Shown here: one piece after another, positions 52,474 through 62,231 of the stretch
Numbering within the stretch: position 1 is the first letter of the stretch
How the letters are laid out: each line of letters opens with the position of its first letter
From: Dysgonomonas sp. UBA5412
GTDB lineage: Bacteria; Bacteroidota; Bacteroidia; Bacteroidales; Dysgonomonadaceae
Direction of reading: 5' to 3'
Assembly (NCBI GenBank): GCA_002409595.1
Contig: DHNQ01000026.1
Span: 1-64,000 of the forward strand
Length of the DNA: 64,000 nt
Translations under genes and position numbers: made by a program
The notes under the pieces: model-generated
Seen by the model: only the letters and a program-made list of their open reading frames with translations
Told to the model about the DNA's origin: nothing
The model's database searches: none

Positions 52474-53808
52474 TCAGCCATTCCAGTTTTCGAGATATTC
52501 TGCTATACGGTACAAGAAGTTTCCTCCCAACATGCCGTCTATTACACGATGGTCGTACGATAATGACAGATACATCTTGTAGCGGATAGCTATCACATCT
52601 CCTTCGGGAGTTTCTACTATGGACGGTTTCTTCTCTATTATGCCTACTCCAAGTATGGCGACTTCGGGCTGATTGATAATCGGTGTACCGAACAGGCTCT
52701 TAAACGATCCAAAATTGGTTATCGTAAATGTACCTCCTTGTATTTCGTCGGGCATGAGCTTGTTTGCTCTGGCTTTTCCGGCAAGAGAGTTTACTGCTGC
52801 TGCTATACCGCTTATGCTCAATTTGTCGGTGTCTTTTATTACCGGCACAATGAGGTTGCCATCGTTGAGCGATACTGCTACACCTACATTTATATGTTTT
52901 TTCTCAATAATATTATATCCGTCAACAGACGAGTTTACACGAGGAAAGTCTTTCAAAGCTTTTGCTGTCGCTTCTACTATCGGAGCCATATATGTAAGGC
53001 TGATTCCCTCTCTCTTCTTGAACGAATCTTTATTTTCTTCACGCCACTTTACGAGCTTAGTGACATCTACTTCTATCACATTGGTAACGTGTGGCGATAT
53101 TTTCTTCGATGCAGTCATGCGGTCGGCTATAATTCGACGTACGGGATCCATTGCAATAACAGTATCTCCTTCGGCAACTGTTACCTGTGCGGCAGGCTTA
53201 GGCGTGTCGCTAGGCTGAGATTGTGCCGGAGAGGCAGGTCTTTCTGCGGCTGCGGGTTTTGCTTTAGATGCTGCCGGTGCTGCGCCTTTTTTCTTCGATT
53301 CTATATATTTCTCTATGTCATGCTTGCTCAGACGTCCTTCATATCCCGTTCCCGGAATAGCATCAAGTTCATCTTTGTTTATTTTCGCTTCGCGTGCCTT
53401 GTCCAGCACTACGGGCGAATACCAACGGTCGCCACTGTTTTTGGTTACGGCGATGTTTGTCGGAGCAGTTTCTGCTTCAGGTTTGTCTTCTGTTGCGGGA
53501 GCAGAGGTCGCTTCCGCTTTTTCTGTATCATTATTCGAAGCCGGTTCTGCACTGTCGCCTCCTTCTCCATCTATGTCTACTATGGCAACAACAGTGCCTA
53601 CTGCTACTGTGTCGCCTTCGTTGAATAGGATTTCCAAGATTTTTCCTGCTACCGGCGATGGTATTTCGGCACTTACTTTGGCTGTATTTACTTCAAATAG
53701 TATATCGTCTTCGTCGATTGTATCACCAACCTTGACTGACCACGATATAATGGTTCCTTCTGTTATACTTTCGCCCAACTTGGGCATTTTTATTTCGAAC
53801 TTAGCCAT
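52474..53808 (-). CDS. Dihydrolipoamide acyltransferase E2
   Basis: A 444-aa E2. One lipoyl domain (residues 2-77) with the modified lysine at Lys44 in NTAKVSAEIPSP; the usual D-K is replaced by A-K. A flexible Ala/Pro/Glu-rich linker follows, then the E3-binding domain (residues ~133-170: YSPVVLDKAREAKIN...GRLSKHDIEKYI), another linker, and the catalytic domain (from ~220) ending with SYDHRVIDG, containing catalytic His and Asp. It lies between E1 and lplA. The CoA-acyl product depends on the E1 substrate. Confidence 0.95.
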   Translation of the reverse strand: MAKFEIKMPKLGESITEGTIISWSVKVGDTIDEDDILFEVNTAKVSAEIPSPVAGKILEILFNEGDTVAVGTVVAIVDIDGEGGDSAEPASNNDTEKAEATSAPATEDKPEAETAPTNIAVTKNSGDRWYSPVVLDKAREAKINKDELDAIPGTGYEGRLSKHDIEKYIESKKKGAAPAASKAKPAAAERPASPAQSQPSDTPKPAAQVTVAEGDTVIAMDPVRRIIADRMTASKKISPHVTNVIEVDVTKLVKWREENKDSFKKREGISLTYMAPIVEATAKALKDFPRVNSSVDGYNIIEKKHINVGVAVSLNDGNLIVPVIKDTDKLSISGIAAAVNSLAGKARANKLMPDEIQGGTFTITNFGSFKSLFGTPIINQPEVAILGVGIIEKKPSIVETPEGDVIAIRYKMYLSLSYDHRVIDGMLGGNFLYRIAEYLENWNG

Positions 53809-53853
53809 GGTCTATATTGATTTTTTAAGTTATTAATTATTTTGTTTTGTCTT

Positions 53854-54621
53854 CTAGTCTAAAGGGATAAAATGTGCTTTTGCCTTGTTGTAATTACCAT
53901 AATAATTCCAGTCTTCTGTGGCGTACTTTTGCTCTGTCAACGCCTTGATTGCTGTTTCGTCTTTTTCCGAAAATGTATATATACTGTTCTCTTTATTCAG
54001 ATTGAGCATATAGTTTATTATATATTGTTTGAAAAAGTGAATATCCAAAGGCTGTTGCAGATGGCTGACGATATTGGTGACGGGGCTTTTTACTGATTTA
54101 ACATAGATGCGCTTGTCGTCTTTGTTGTCCGATTGTTTGGGATCACTCTCAAGGGTGGTTATCAGACTGTTGAGGTCGGACGAAAAAAGAAGTGTTGCAT
54201 GATACATCACTCTGTCTTTGTGTACGCACTGCGCGCTACCCGATATTTTCAGCCCGTCAATGTTGATTGCTCTGCGTTCGTCGGATTGTGCATGTATGCC
54301 TATATCCGAGAGCAATGTGATGATTTGGTTTGTGAATTTATCGAAATTTACATTTCTGTTTTTCTCAATAAAGGTGAGGTTGAGGTTTCCCAAATCGTGA
54401 AATACAGTGCCACCGCCCGAAAACCGTCTGACTACTTTTATATTGTTTTGTTTTACGAAATCGAGATTGATTTCTGCCAATACATTTTGGTATTTGCCTA
54501 CAATGACCGAAGGGGTATTTTGCCATAGCATAAAGATATCTTCTTCTAAATTCTTTAAAAGATATTCTTCGCTTGCCAAATTAAAATAGGCATCGGTATA
54601 TGTATTGTTGATACAAAGCAT
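53854..54621 (-). CDS. lplA: Lipoate-protein ligase A, short form
   Basis: A 255-aa lipoate ligase catalytic domain, attaching lipoate to the E2 lysine via lipoyl-AMP. Motifs: NEYLLKNL-like start (EEYLLKNLEED), RRFSGGGTVFHDLGNLN (residues ~65-81, lipoyl-adenylate binding), and KISGSAQ near 135. It is shorter than E. coli LplA (338) and lacks the C-terminal accessory domain in visible form. Position between the E2 and E3 genes indicates that it serves this complex. Confidence 0.9.
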   Translation of the reverse strand: MLCINNTYTDAYFNLASEEYLLKNLEEDIFMLWQNTPSVIVGKYQNVLAEINLDFVKQNNIKVVRRFSGGGTVFHDLGNLNLTFIEKNRNVNFDKFTNQIITLLSDIGIHAQSDERRAINIDGLKISGSAQCVHKDRVMYHATLLFSSDLNSLITTLESDPKQSDNKDDKRIYVKSVKSPVTNIVSHLQQPLDIHFFKQYIINYMLNLNKENSIYTFSEKDETAIKALTEQKYATEDWNYYGNYNKAKAHFIPLD

Positions 54622-54686
54622 CTGTCTTCGTTTTTTTTATTTATAGAGTTGTTTTCTTGTTTGAAAAGGGTCTCTTACATAATGAA

Positions 54687-56036
54687 TTAAGAAAACAATG
54701 TTTCGTGTATAATCTCACCTACTGTAGGGTGAGGATAAACATGTCTTCGCAACGATTCTACGGTTTCGCCATTTTCGATGGCAATGCCTGCGGTCACGAT
54801 AATCTCCGATGCGGGATTTCCTAACATGTGGCATCCAATAACGCGGTCGTCGGCATCTACTATTATTTTACACAAGCCGTTTCCTAATTCATTTTCGGCA
54901 ATGAAACGTCCCGAATATGCCATTGGTAGTTTTAGCACGCGGAAGTATTCGCCTTTTGCTGTCAGTTCTTCCTCTGTTTTGCCTACTCCTGCCAGTTCCG
55001 GATTTGTATATACTACTCCCGGTATGGCTTTGTAACTCATCTTGTCGTCTTCGCCCAATATATGTCCGATGGCAACTTCACCTTCTCTGATGGCTGTGTG
55101 TGCAAGCAGCGAAAATCCGGTTATGTCGCCTGCGGCATACACTTGCGGATGGCTTGTTTGCATATATTCATTCACTTTTACACCATTTCGTTCCAATTCT
55201 ATGTTCAGGGTTTCCAGTCCAAAATCTTTGATAATGGCTCTACGTCCTACACTGACCAAAATGCGGTCGGCTTCTATCGTTTCGCTCTTTCCATCTTTTT
55301 CTACTACCACACCTTTTTTGTTCACCTCTGTTACCTTTGTATTGAGGCGGAAATCGACTCCTTTCTTAGTATAGTCGGTGCGGAGCATGGCAGAAGTTTC
55401 TTTGTCCATTGCTCCCAATATTTCGGGCATCATTTCTATTACAGTGACTTTTACTCCCATACTGTTAAAGAATGAGGCGAATTCAACACCTATCACTCCT
55501 CCTCCTATAATAGCCAATGATTTGGGTAATTGTTTGGATTCAAGTGCTTCTTTCGAAGTCCAATAGTCTATGTCCGACAAGCCTTGGATGGGTGGTATAA
55601 CGGTTTCCGAACCTGTACATAGCAGAACATATCTGACGGAGTAAGTTTCTGAGCCTTCCGAAATCTGTATTATACCGTTTTTTTCTCCTTTAATCGTGGC
55701 AGCTCCCTGCACGATGGTAACGCCATTGAACCCGAGTTTGGCTTTTACTCCGGCTGTAAGCTTTCTGACTACTTTGTCTTTTCGTGATATTATCTTTGTC
55801 AGGTCGAATGTAGGTTCGCCCTCAATTGATATTCCATATTTAGAAGCACTTTTTATGTTATCCAGAGTCTTTGCCGAATACAATAATGTTTTGGTCGGGA
55901 TACAGCCCTCATTAAGGCATACTCCTCCAATTGCATTTTTTTCGAATAATACAGTTTTTAATCCGTTAGCCGCAGCTTTTTCAGCCGCATTATACCCTGC
56001 CGGACCTCCTCCGATGATTGCTATGTCAAATTCCAT
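54687..56036 (-). CDS. lpd: Dihydrolipoyl dehydrogenase (E3)
   Basis: A 449-aa flavoprotein disulfide reductase that reoxidises dihydrolipoyl-E2 with NAD+. N-terminal FAD motif GGGPAGYNAA, redox disulfide GGVC40LNEGC45IPTK, NAD motif GGGVIGVEFASFF, second FAD motif YAAGDITG, and the C-terminal catalytic pair in HPHPTVGEIIHE. First gene of the minus-strand operon lpd-lplA-E2-E1-fldA. Confidence 0.96.
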   Translation of the reverse strand: MEFDIAIIGGGPAGYNAAEKAAANGLKTVLFEKNAIGGVCLNEGCIPTKTLLYSAKTLDNIKSASKYGISIEGEPTFDLTKIISRKDKVVRKLTAGVKAKLGFNGVTIVQGAATIKGEKNGIIQISEGSETYSVRYVLLCTGSETVIPPIQGLSDIDYWTSKEALESKQLPKSLAIIGGGVIGVEFASFFNSMGVKVTVIEMMPEILGAMDKETSAMLRTDYTKKGVDFRLNTKVTEVNKKGVVVEKDGKSETIEADRILVSVGRRAIIKDFGLETLNIELERNGVKVNEYMQTSHPQVYAAGDITGFSLLAHTAIREGEVAIGHILGEDDKMSYKAIPGVVYTNPELAGVGKTEEELTAKGEYFRVLKLPMAYSGRFIAENELGNGLCKIIVDADDRVIGCHMLGNPASEIIVTAGIAIENGETVESLRRHVYPHPTVGEIIHETLFS

Positions 56037-56423
56037 GGTTGTATGTTATGAATTAAAAATTATACAATAATATATGCGTTATACATGTTTAATTATATAT
56101 AGAACAAGTAAATTAACTTTTAAGTTTTATCAATTTTAGTTATAAATATTAAATCCTTTTTATTTGTTCCATCCGCTCCTTTATTTCGAGATTTAATTTA
56201 CTAAAGGATACGAATCGGTGAAAAAATTATATAATAATTGATTAATAGTAGAAAAATGTTTTTCAGGGTCGTTTGTCTGATTATGATAGTAACTATCCGT
56301 AATCTAAAAAATATAAGCTAATATACAATTAAATAACGGATGATAAAACAAAAATGTTCGATTGATCTGGGTAAACAGCCTGCTATTTTGTACTTTTGTT
56401 ATTTGATATAATTTTAAATAAGA
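56037..56423. other. Divergent intergenic region between lpd and menF
   Basis: 387 bp, no gene. On the + side TACTTTTG at 56391-56398 matches the -7 consensus, 26 bp before the menF ATG. No exact minus-strand -7 element is seen for lpd. An imperfect inverted repeat GATTAT...GTAATC lies around 56279-56304. Confidence 0.5.
56391..56398 (+). promoter_or_regulatory. -7 promoter element of the men operon
   Basis: TACTTTTG matches TAnnTTTG; a TTG lies upstream at 56362-56364, at longer spacing than usual. Confidence 0.45.
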
Positions 56424-57527
56424 ATGGAATTGAATCAAAGTTTCGATTATCGAATTTTTGACTTTTTGATTGAACAGCATATACGTTTTGCGCTGTATCG
56501 CTTGCCTTGGCAGCAAGACATACATCTGATATTGCAAACATCTCAATCCGTAAGTCAGCCCAAGACACTGGTTGAGCTGAACAGCGAAAAAGGATTTGTA
56601 ATCTCTCCTTTTCATATTGCAGAATCCACTCCGCTGATACTCATTCGCCCCGATGTGGATATAAAAGGAGAAGATGCTATATTCGATTATCTGGCATTAA
56701 ATACGTTGGCAGGCAATACGTCGGATATAAACCTGCATGTACAATCTTCCTCCAGCACCTTCGAAAGATACAGCTCCGATTATCAGACCTTTCATTCGGC
56801 ATTAGATAACAAGCAGTTTCAAAAATTAGTCTTGTCGCGTACGTTCGATCTTAAACGAGAGAGCAAATTTTCGGCAGGAATATCATTTAAGTATGCGTGC
56901 GAAAAGTACGAATCTAATTTTATATATCTCTGTTGCACACCCGAAACGGGAGCATGGATGGGTATTTCTCCCGAATTGCTTGTGGCCAGACAAGGCGAAG
57001 AATACAAAACCGTAGCTTTGGCGGGTACGAGAGCAGTATCGGAAGATGTGTGGGATGAGAAGAATAAGGATGAACAGCAGATAGTGGTAGACTATATGCT
57101 CTTGCAATTAGACAAAATAGCGACCGATGTGTCCTCTAAAGGACCCTTTACCGCGCAATCGGGAAATATAGAACACCTGAAAACAAAATTCAATTTTAGG
57201 TTAAAAGATTCCTATAAAATAGGAGACTTACTCGATCTCTTACATCCAAGTCCTGCCGTATGCGGCTTTCCCAAAAAAGAAGCCTTCGATTTTATTCAGG
57301 CAAACGAGTCGTATAACAGACGGTATTATTCAGGACTAGTCGGACCTTTGGATATGGATGGTATAAGCCGTTTGTATGTTAATCTGAGGTGTATGCAGAT
57401 AGGAGCAGATATGCTTCGTTTATATGCAGGAGGAGGAATATTACCTTCTTCGGAATTGAGATCGGAATGGGACGAAACAATGAAAAAACTACAAACAATA
57501 TTAACTGTTATCGAAACAGAGAATTAA
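56424..57527 (+). CDS. menF: Isochorismate synthase
   Basis: A 367-aa chorismate-utilising enzyme, converting chorismate to isochorismate as the first step of menaquinone synthesis. The catalytic domain shows FQKLVLSRTFDL, GISPELLVARQGEEYKTVALAGTR (residues ~190-213), HPSPAVCGFPKKEAFDFI, and YYSGLVG near 310. It is the first of five men genes in order menF-D-B-C-E and starts behind a -7 element. Being next to menD rules for MenF against the siderophore enzyme EntC. Confidence 0.92.
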   Translation: MELNQSFDYRIFDFLIEQHIRFALYRLPWQQDIHLILQTSQSVSQPKTLVELNSEKGFVISPFHIAESTPLILIRPDVDIKGEDAIFDYLALNTLAGNTSDINLHVQSSSSTFERYSSDYQTFHSALDNKQFQKLVLSRTFDLKRESKFSAGISFKYACEKYESNFIYLCCTPETGAWMGISPELLVARQGEEYKTVALAGTRAVSEDVWDEKNKDEQQIVVDYMLLQLDKIATDVSSKGPFTAQSGNIEHLKTKFNFRLKDSYKIGDLLDLLHPSPAVCGFPKKEAFDFIQANESYNRRYYSGLVGPLDMDGISRLYVNLRCMQIGADMLRLYAGGGILPSSELRSEWDETMKKLQTILTVIETEN

Positions 57528-57538
57528 AATATAGTAAT

Positions 57539-59212
57539 ATGGCATTTTCCGTAAAAAAAAATGTATTGCATACTGTGGCTATGATCAAGGCTTATGGGGT
57601 GAAACATATCGTAGTCTCGCCCGGTTCGCGTAACGCACCTTTGATGCAAACCTTTTCGGAAGATCCGTATTTTGAATGTCATGTAATTGTAGACGAGCGC
57701 AATGCCGCATTTTATGCATTAGGCATTATACAAGCTACCAAACAGCCCGTAGTGGTGTGCTGTACATCGGGTACGGCATTACTCAATTTTGCACCTGCCG
57801 TGGCTGAAGCCTATTATCAGCAATTACCCCTTATTGTGGTGTCTGCCGACAGATCGTCCGAATGGATAGGGCAGATGGATGGTCAGACCCTACCGCAAGC
57901 AGGAGTATTTGGTTCGATGGTCAAAAAAACTGTAAATCTGCTCGAAATCAATACCTCGCAAGACGAATGGTTTTGCAATCGTCTGATCAATGAAGCTCTG
58001 ATCGCATCTTTGGATAATGCGCCGGGACCCGTTCAGATAAATGTTCCTATATCCGAACCATTGTTTGACTACTCAGTGGATGAGCTTCCGCAGGTAAGGA
58101 AAATAGATAAAGCAGCTACGCAAAAGATTGTTGACATAAACCCCTTTGCTAAGAGTTGGAGTAGCCTGCCCAAGAGAATGATTATTGTAGGGCAAATGTT
58201 TAAAGATGAGCGCATGACAGCAGTTCTCGAAAACTTGTCTATGCGTGGCGACTGTGTAGTCCTCGCCGAATATATATCGAATTGTGTATCGCCGCTTTTT
58301 ATCTCAAACTTTGATGCTTGGCTCTACGCTATGCCCGAAGACCAAAAAGGTGACTATGCCCCCGATCTTGTGATTACGTTGGGCGGTCATATAGTATCGA
58401 AACGGTTGAAGCAATTTCTCAGAACACACAAACCGCATAGTCATTGGCTGTTGACTCAGTCGGGTGAGGTTGCAGACCTGTTTCAGTCTTTGACCGACTT
58501 GATAGAGACGGATAATCGACAGTTTCTTACCGATTTGAATACGGCTATTGCGGAGGATAACGAAAAGCCATACCATTCGTTATGGAAAAATGTGTCGGAC
58601 AAAATAAAAGAACCTTCATCCGATATTCCGTTTTCCGATATTCAGGCAGTAGGGCAATTCTTGAACCTATTGCCCGAAAATGCTACATTACATTTGGCTA
58701 ACAGTTCTACCGTTCGCAACGTGCAGTTATATGCTCCCCAAAAATCGTGGAACGTATATTGCAACAGAGGAACTAATGGTATAGAAAGTTCTCTGCCGTC
58801 TGCCATTGGATTTGCGGCGGTGCATGAAGGCATCACTTACCTTATAATAGGAGACTTGAGTTTCTTTTATGGACTAAACTCTTTATGGAATATAGGCTAT
58901 ATCAAAAATCTTCGGATATTGCTTATTAATAATGGAGGCGGAGGTATATTTCATCTGCTGTCCGGACTGAACAAAGCCCCTTCGCTCAAAAAATATGTAG
59001 CAGCCACTCATCATACCGATGCCGCTAAATGGGCTGAGGCTGCCGGATTGAATTACTTGTCGGCAAAGGATAAGAATGAACTGACCGAAGCTTTATCCAA
59101 ATTTGTGGATGATACCGCGTCAGGGGCTGCCCTCTTGGAAGTGATCACCGATATGGAGATAAGCAAAACAACATTTAAGGACTATTATCATCAATTGAAA
59201 ACAATAAACTAA
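57539..59212 (+). CDS. menD: 2-succinyl-5-enolpyruvyl-6-hydroxy-3-cyclohexene-1-carboxylate synthase
   Basis: A 557-aa ThDP enzyme joining 2-oxoglutarate to isochorismate. The N-terminal domain has VVSPGSRNAPL (residues ~25-35) and the catalytic Glu in FECHVIVDERNAAFYALG; the middle and C-terminal domains have CTSGTALLNFAPAVAEAYYQ and the ThDP-binding GDLSFFYGLNSLW...NNGGGGIF. I chose ATG 57539, 11 bp after menF, instead of a longer frame overlapping menF. Second gene of the operon. Confidence 0.95.
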   Translation: MAFSVKKNVLHTVAMIKAYGVKHIVVSPGSRNAPLMQTFSEDPYFECHVIVDERNAAFYALGIIQATKQPVVVCCTSGTALLNFAPAVAEAYYQQLPLIVVSADRSSEWIGQMDGQTLPQAGVFGSMVKKTVNLLEINTSQDEWFCNRLINEALIASLDNAPGPVQINVPISEPLFDYSVDELPQVRKIDKAATQKIVDINPFAKSWSSLPKRMIIVGQMFKDERMTAVLENLSMRGDCVVLAEYISNCVSPLFISNFDAWLYAMPEDQKGDYAPDLVITLGGHIVSKRLKQFLRTHKPHSHWLLTQSGEVADLFQSLTDLIETDNRQFLTDLNTAIAEDNEKPYHSLWKNVSDKIKEPSSDIPFSDIQAVGQFLNLLPENATLHLANSSTVRNVQLYAPQKSWNVYCNRGTNGIESSLPSAIGFAAVHEGITYLIIGDLSFFYGLNSLWNIGYIKNLRILLINNGGGGIFHLLSGLNKAPSLKKYVAATHHTDAAKWAEAAGLNYLSAKDKNELTEALSKFVDDTASGAALLEVITDMEISKTTFKDYYHQLKTIN

Positions 59213-59224
59213 AAATATATTATT

Positions 59225-60046
59225 ATGGCTACAAGACAATGGGAAACGATAAAGGAATATGAAGAAATTCTGTTCGACTATTTCGAAGGTATAGGACGTA
59301 TCACTATCAACCGTCCGCGCTATCGCAATGCTTTTACTCCTACCACTACTATGGAGATAAGCGATGCTTTGCGCATCTGCCATGAAAATCAGGATATTTA
59401 TGTTGTCGTACTTACCGGGGCAGGCGATAAAGCTTTTTGTGCCGGAGGAGATCAGAATGTAAAAGGTAAGGGCGGATATATAGGCAAAGACGGAGTGCCC
59501 AGATTGCAAGTGCTGGAAGTACAAAAACAAATACGCTCTCTACCTAAACCCGTTATTGCGATGGTAAACGGCTATGCCATTGGTGGCGGACATGTACTTC
59601 ATGTAGTGTGCGATTTGTCCATTGCTTCCGAAAATGCAATCTTCGGACAGACCGGTCCACGTGTAGGCAGTTTCGATGCCGGATTCGGTTCTTCATATTT
59701 GGCTCGTATCGTAGGACAGAAAAAAGCACGCGAAATATGGTTTCTTTGTCGCCAGTATTCAGCCAAAGAAGCTTTAGAAATGGGACTTGTAAACACAGTT
59801 GTACCGTTCGATCAATTGGAAGACGAAACTGTAAAATGGGCTCACGAGATGATGCAGCATAGCCCGATGGCATTGCGTATGATCAAGATGGGACTCAATG
59901 CTGAGCTTGACGGTCAGGCGGGTATTCAGGAACTTGCCGGAAATGCCACATTGCTTTATTATCTGACTGACGAGGCTCAGGAAGGTAAACATGCTTTCTT
60001 GGAAAAACGCAAGCCTGACTTTAAGAAATTCCCTAAATTTCCATGA
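59225..60046 (+). CDS. menB: 1,4-dihydroxy-2-naphthoyl-CoA synthase
   Basis: A 273-aa crotonase-fold enzyme that closes the ring of o-succinylbenzoyl-CoA. Motifs: ITINRPRYRNAFTP, VLTGAGDKAFCAGGDQ (oxyanion hole), GYAIGGGHVLHVVCDL, IASENAIFGQTGPRVGSFDAGFG with the catalytic Asp, and a C-terminal part with LVNTVVP. The GQTGPRVGSFD signature is specific to MenB. It lies 12 bp after menD. Confidence 0.96.
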   Translation: MATRQWETIKEYEEILFDYFEGIGRITINRPRYRNAFTPTTTMEISDALRICHENQDIYVVVLTGAGDKAFCAGGDQNVKGKGGYIGKDGVPRLQVLEVQKQIRSLPKPVIAMVNGYAIGGGHVLHVVCDLSIASENAIFGQTGPRVGSFDAGFGSSYLARIVGQKKAREIWFLCRQYSAKEALEMGLVNTVVPFDQLEDETVKWAHEMMQHSPMALRMIKMGLNAELDGQAGIQELAGNATLLYYLTDEAQEGKHAFLEKRKPDFKKFPKFP

Positions 60047-60068
60047 TTTAGGATATTGAAAATATCAG

Positions 60069-61124
60069 ATGAAGTTGAATGTAAGAATAATACCTTATAC
60101 GCTGCAATTCAAGCGTCCTGCGGGAACATCGCGAGGAGTATATCACGACCATAAAATATGGTATGTGCTTATTTCTTCTCCGTCCCATCCCGACCGATGG
60201 GGGATAGGGGAGTGCGCTCCGTTGTTTGATTTGAGTTGTGATTATAACGAGAATTATGAACAAAATCTGACACATTTTTGCGAAAAACTGTCGCAGGATG
60301 GAAGATTGGATATGAATGCTTTGCGTCCTTTTCCGTCCATCCTATTTGGTCTGGAGACGGCAATGCGTCATTTCGATCGCAATAGCTTCTCACTGTGGGA
60401 TACGCCTTTTGCACGCAAAGAAAGCGGAATACCTATCAACGGGCTTATCTGGATGGGCGACTACGACTATATGTTTCAGCAAATAGAGACGAAACTGAAA
60501 CAAGGTTTTCGCTGTATAAAGCTGAAGATAGGAGCTATTGATTTTGATAAGGAACTTGATTTGTTGCATTATATCCGCAAGCATTTCGGCGCGGATCGGA
60601 TTACGTTGCGAGTGGATGCAAACGGGGCTTTTTCGACATCCGATACTTTAGAAAAATTAAAATTGCTGGCTGCGCTCGACTTACATTCCATCGAGCAACC
60701 TATCAAGGCGGGGCAGTGGGACGATATGGCGCGGCTGACGGCTCTGACTCCATTGCCTATTGCTTTGGATGAGGAGCTTATCGGGATACATGATATAGCC
60801 GAAAAAGAACGGATGCTGAACATTATTCGTCCTCAGTATATTATCCTTAAACCTACTTTGCATGGCGGAATATGCGGATGCGAAGAATGGATAGGGCTGG
60901 CTGAGAAGGCAAATATTGGCTGGTGGATTACTTCTGCATTAGAGTCTAATGTGGGGCTGAATGCCATTGCTCAATGGTGTGCTACTTTCAATAATCCTCT
61001 TCCGCAAGGATTGGGAACGGGGGCTTTATATACAAACAACGTAGAGATGCCATTGAGTATCGAAGGCGATTGTTTGTGGTACAATCCGTCCGGCAGATTT
61101 TTTTCTACAAATGATTTGATTTGA
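60069..61124 (+). CDS. menC: o-succinylbenzoate synthase
   Basis: A 351-aa enolase-superfamily enzyme dehydrating SHCHC to o-succinylbenzoate. The Lys in CIKLKIGA (residues ~155-162), the metal ligands in RVDANGAF, SIEQP and ALDEEL, and the second Lys in ILKPTLHGG agree with MenC. It precedes menE, whose ATG lies 3 bp past the menC stop. Confidence 0.92.
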   Translation: MKLNVRIIPYTLQFKRPAGTSRGVYHDHKIWYVLISSPSHPDRWGIGECAPLFDLSCDYNENYEQNLTHFCEKLSQDGRLDMNALRPFPSILFGLETAMRHFDRNSFSLWDTPFARKESGIPINGLIWMGDYDYMFQQIETKLKQGFRCIKLKIGAIDFDKELDLLHYIRKHFGADRITLRVDANGAFSTSDTLEKLKLLAALDLHSIEQPIKAGQWDDMARLTALTPLPIALDEELIGIHDIAEKERMLNIIRPQYIILKPTLHGGICGCEEWIGLAEKANIGWWITSALESNVGLNAIAQWCATFNNPLPQGLGTGALYTNNVEMPLSIEGDCLWYNPSGRFFSTNDLI

Positions 61125-61126
61125 AT

Positions 61127-62200
61127 ATGTATCAATTAAATATAAAACGGCAGACGATCACCATAGACGGAGGTACTTATATGCCCGATGTATTTCGTGG
61201 TAAAGGAACTCCTGCCTTTGCGTTAAAATCTGACTTTCATCGCAGTTTGTATCAATTTCTTCAAAACTGGTTTTCTCGTTCACCTTTTCTAACCGTTCAT
61301 ACTTCGGGTTCTACCGGAGCGCCGAAAGAAATGTTGGTGGAAAAGGAAAGAATGATGCGTAGTGCCGAATTGACTTGTTCTTTTCTCGGTCTGAAAGAAG
61401 GCGATAAGGCTTTGCTGTGTATGTCGCTCGATTACATTGCCGGAAAGATGATGGTTGTAAGAGCCTTGATTGCCGGCCTAGACTTGTACTTAGTTCCGCC
61501 ATCGGGGCATCCGCTAAAAGATATTGAATGTCGGTTCGATTTTGCGGCTATGATTCCCATGCAAGTATATAACAGTTTGGAATCGGATGTAGAGAAAGAT
61601 CGTTTGAAGAATATAAAGAATCTTATTATCGGTGGGGGGGCGATTGATCCGCAACTACGGGCAGAACTTCGGTTTTTTCCTAACAATATATACTCTACTT
61701 ATGGCATGACTGAAACATTGTCGCATATAGCTTTGTGCAAACTAAGCGGTGAGGATGCCTCAGACAATTATCAGCCTTTTCCGTCCGTAAGTTTGTCTTT
61801 GTCTTCGGATGGTGCTTTGGTGATAGATGCTCCTTTGGTAAATGGTGAGCAGCTTTATACAAACGACGTAGCGCAACTGAATGATGATGGTTCTTTTCGT
61901 ATTTTGGGACGTAAAGACAATGTAATAAATAGCGGAGGGATAAAAATGCAGGCTGAAGAAATAGAAGCTTTGTTAAAACCTCTAATAAAGGATAGATTTG
62001 CCATATCTTCTTTGCCCGATGCCAAATTTGGCGAGATTGTAGTATTGGTGGTAGAACATGACATTGATGCAAACCTATTGGATGATATAGAACCAAGCTA
62101 TTATATCCCTAAACGGATACTCAAAATAGATGCTATTCCGCTTACCGAAACGGGAAAGATAGCCAGAGCAACTTTGCGCGAGATGCTAAATACTCTTTGA
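61127..62200 (+). CDS. menE: o-succinylbenzoate-CoA ligase
   Basis: A 357-aa AMP-forming ligase. Motifs: A3 TVHTSGSTGAPKEM (residues ~60-72), STYGMTETLSHIA, A7/A8 region LYTNDVAQLNDDG...GRKDNVINSGGIKMQAEEIE, and the C-terminal Lys in LTETGKIARATL. It is shorter than typical MenE (about 450-480), a compact form often seen in Bacteroidetes. ATG 61127 preferred over TTG 61121, which overlaps the menC stop. menH and menA are not in the window. Confidence 0.92.
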   Translation: MYQLNIKRQTITIDGGTYMPDVFRGKGTPAFALKSDFHRSLYQFLQNWFSRSPFLTVHTSGSTGAPKEMLVEKERMMRSAELTCSFLGLKEGDKALLCMSLDYIAGKMMVVRALIAGLDLYLVPPSGHPLKDIECRFDFAAMIPMQVYNSLESDVEKDRLKNIKNLIIGGGAIDPQLRAELRFFPNNIYSTYGMTETLSHIALCKLSGEDASDNYQPFPSVSLSLSSDGALVIDAPLVNGEQLYTNDVAQLNDDGSFRILGRKDNVINSGGIKMQAEEIEALLKPLIKDRFAISSLPDAKFGEIVVLVVEHDIDANLLDDIEPSYYIPKRILKIDAIPLTETGKIARATLREMLNTL

Positions 62201-62231
62201 CCTTTGTTTTGCCGAAATATTATTTTCTCAT

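Noticed and set aside
52738..53628. Long open frame on the + strand opposite the E2 gene
   Set aside because: Cys/Tyr/Arg-rich composition is an artefact of antisense codon structure; the E2 gene on the minus strand is certain.
57389..57538. Longer start of menD
   Set aside because: It lies inside menF in another frame; ATG 57539 starts the normal MenD N-terminus.
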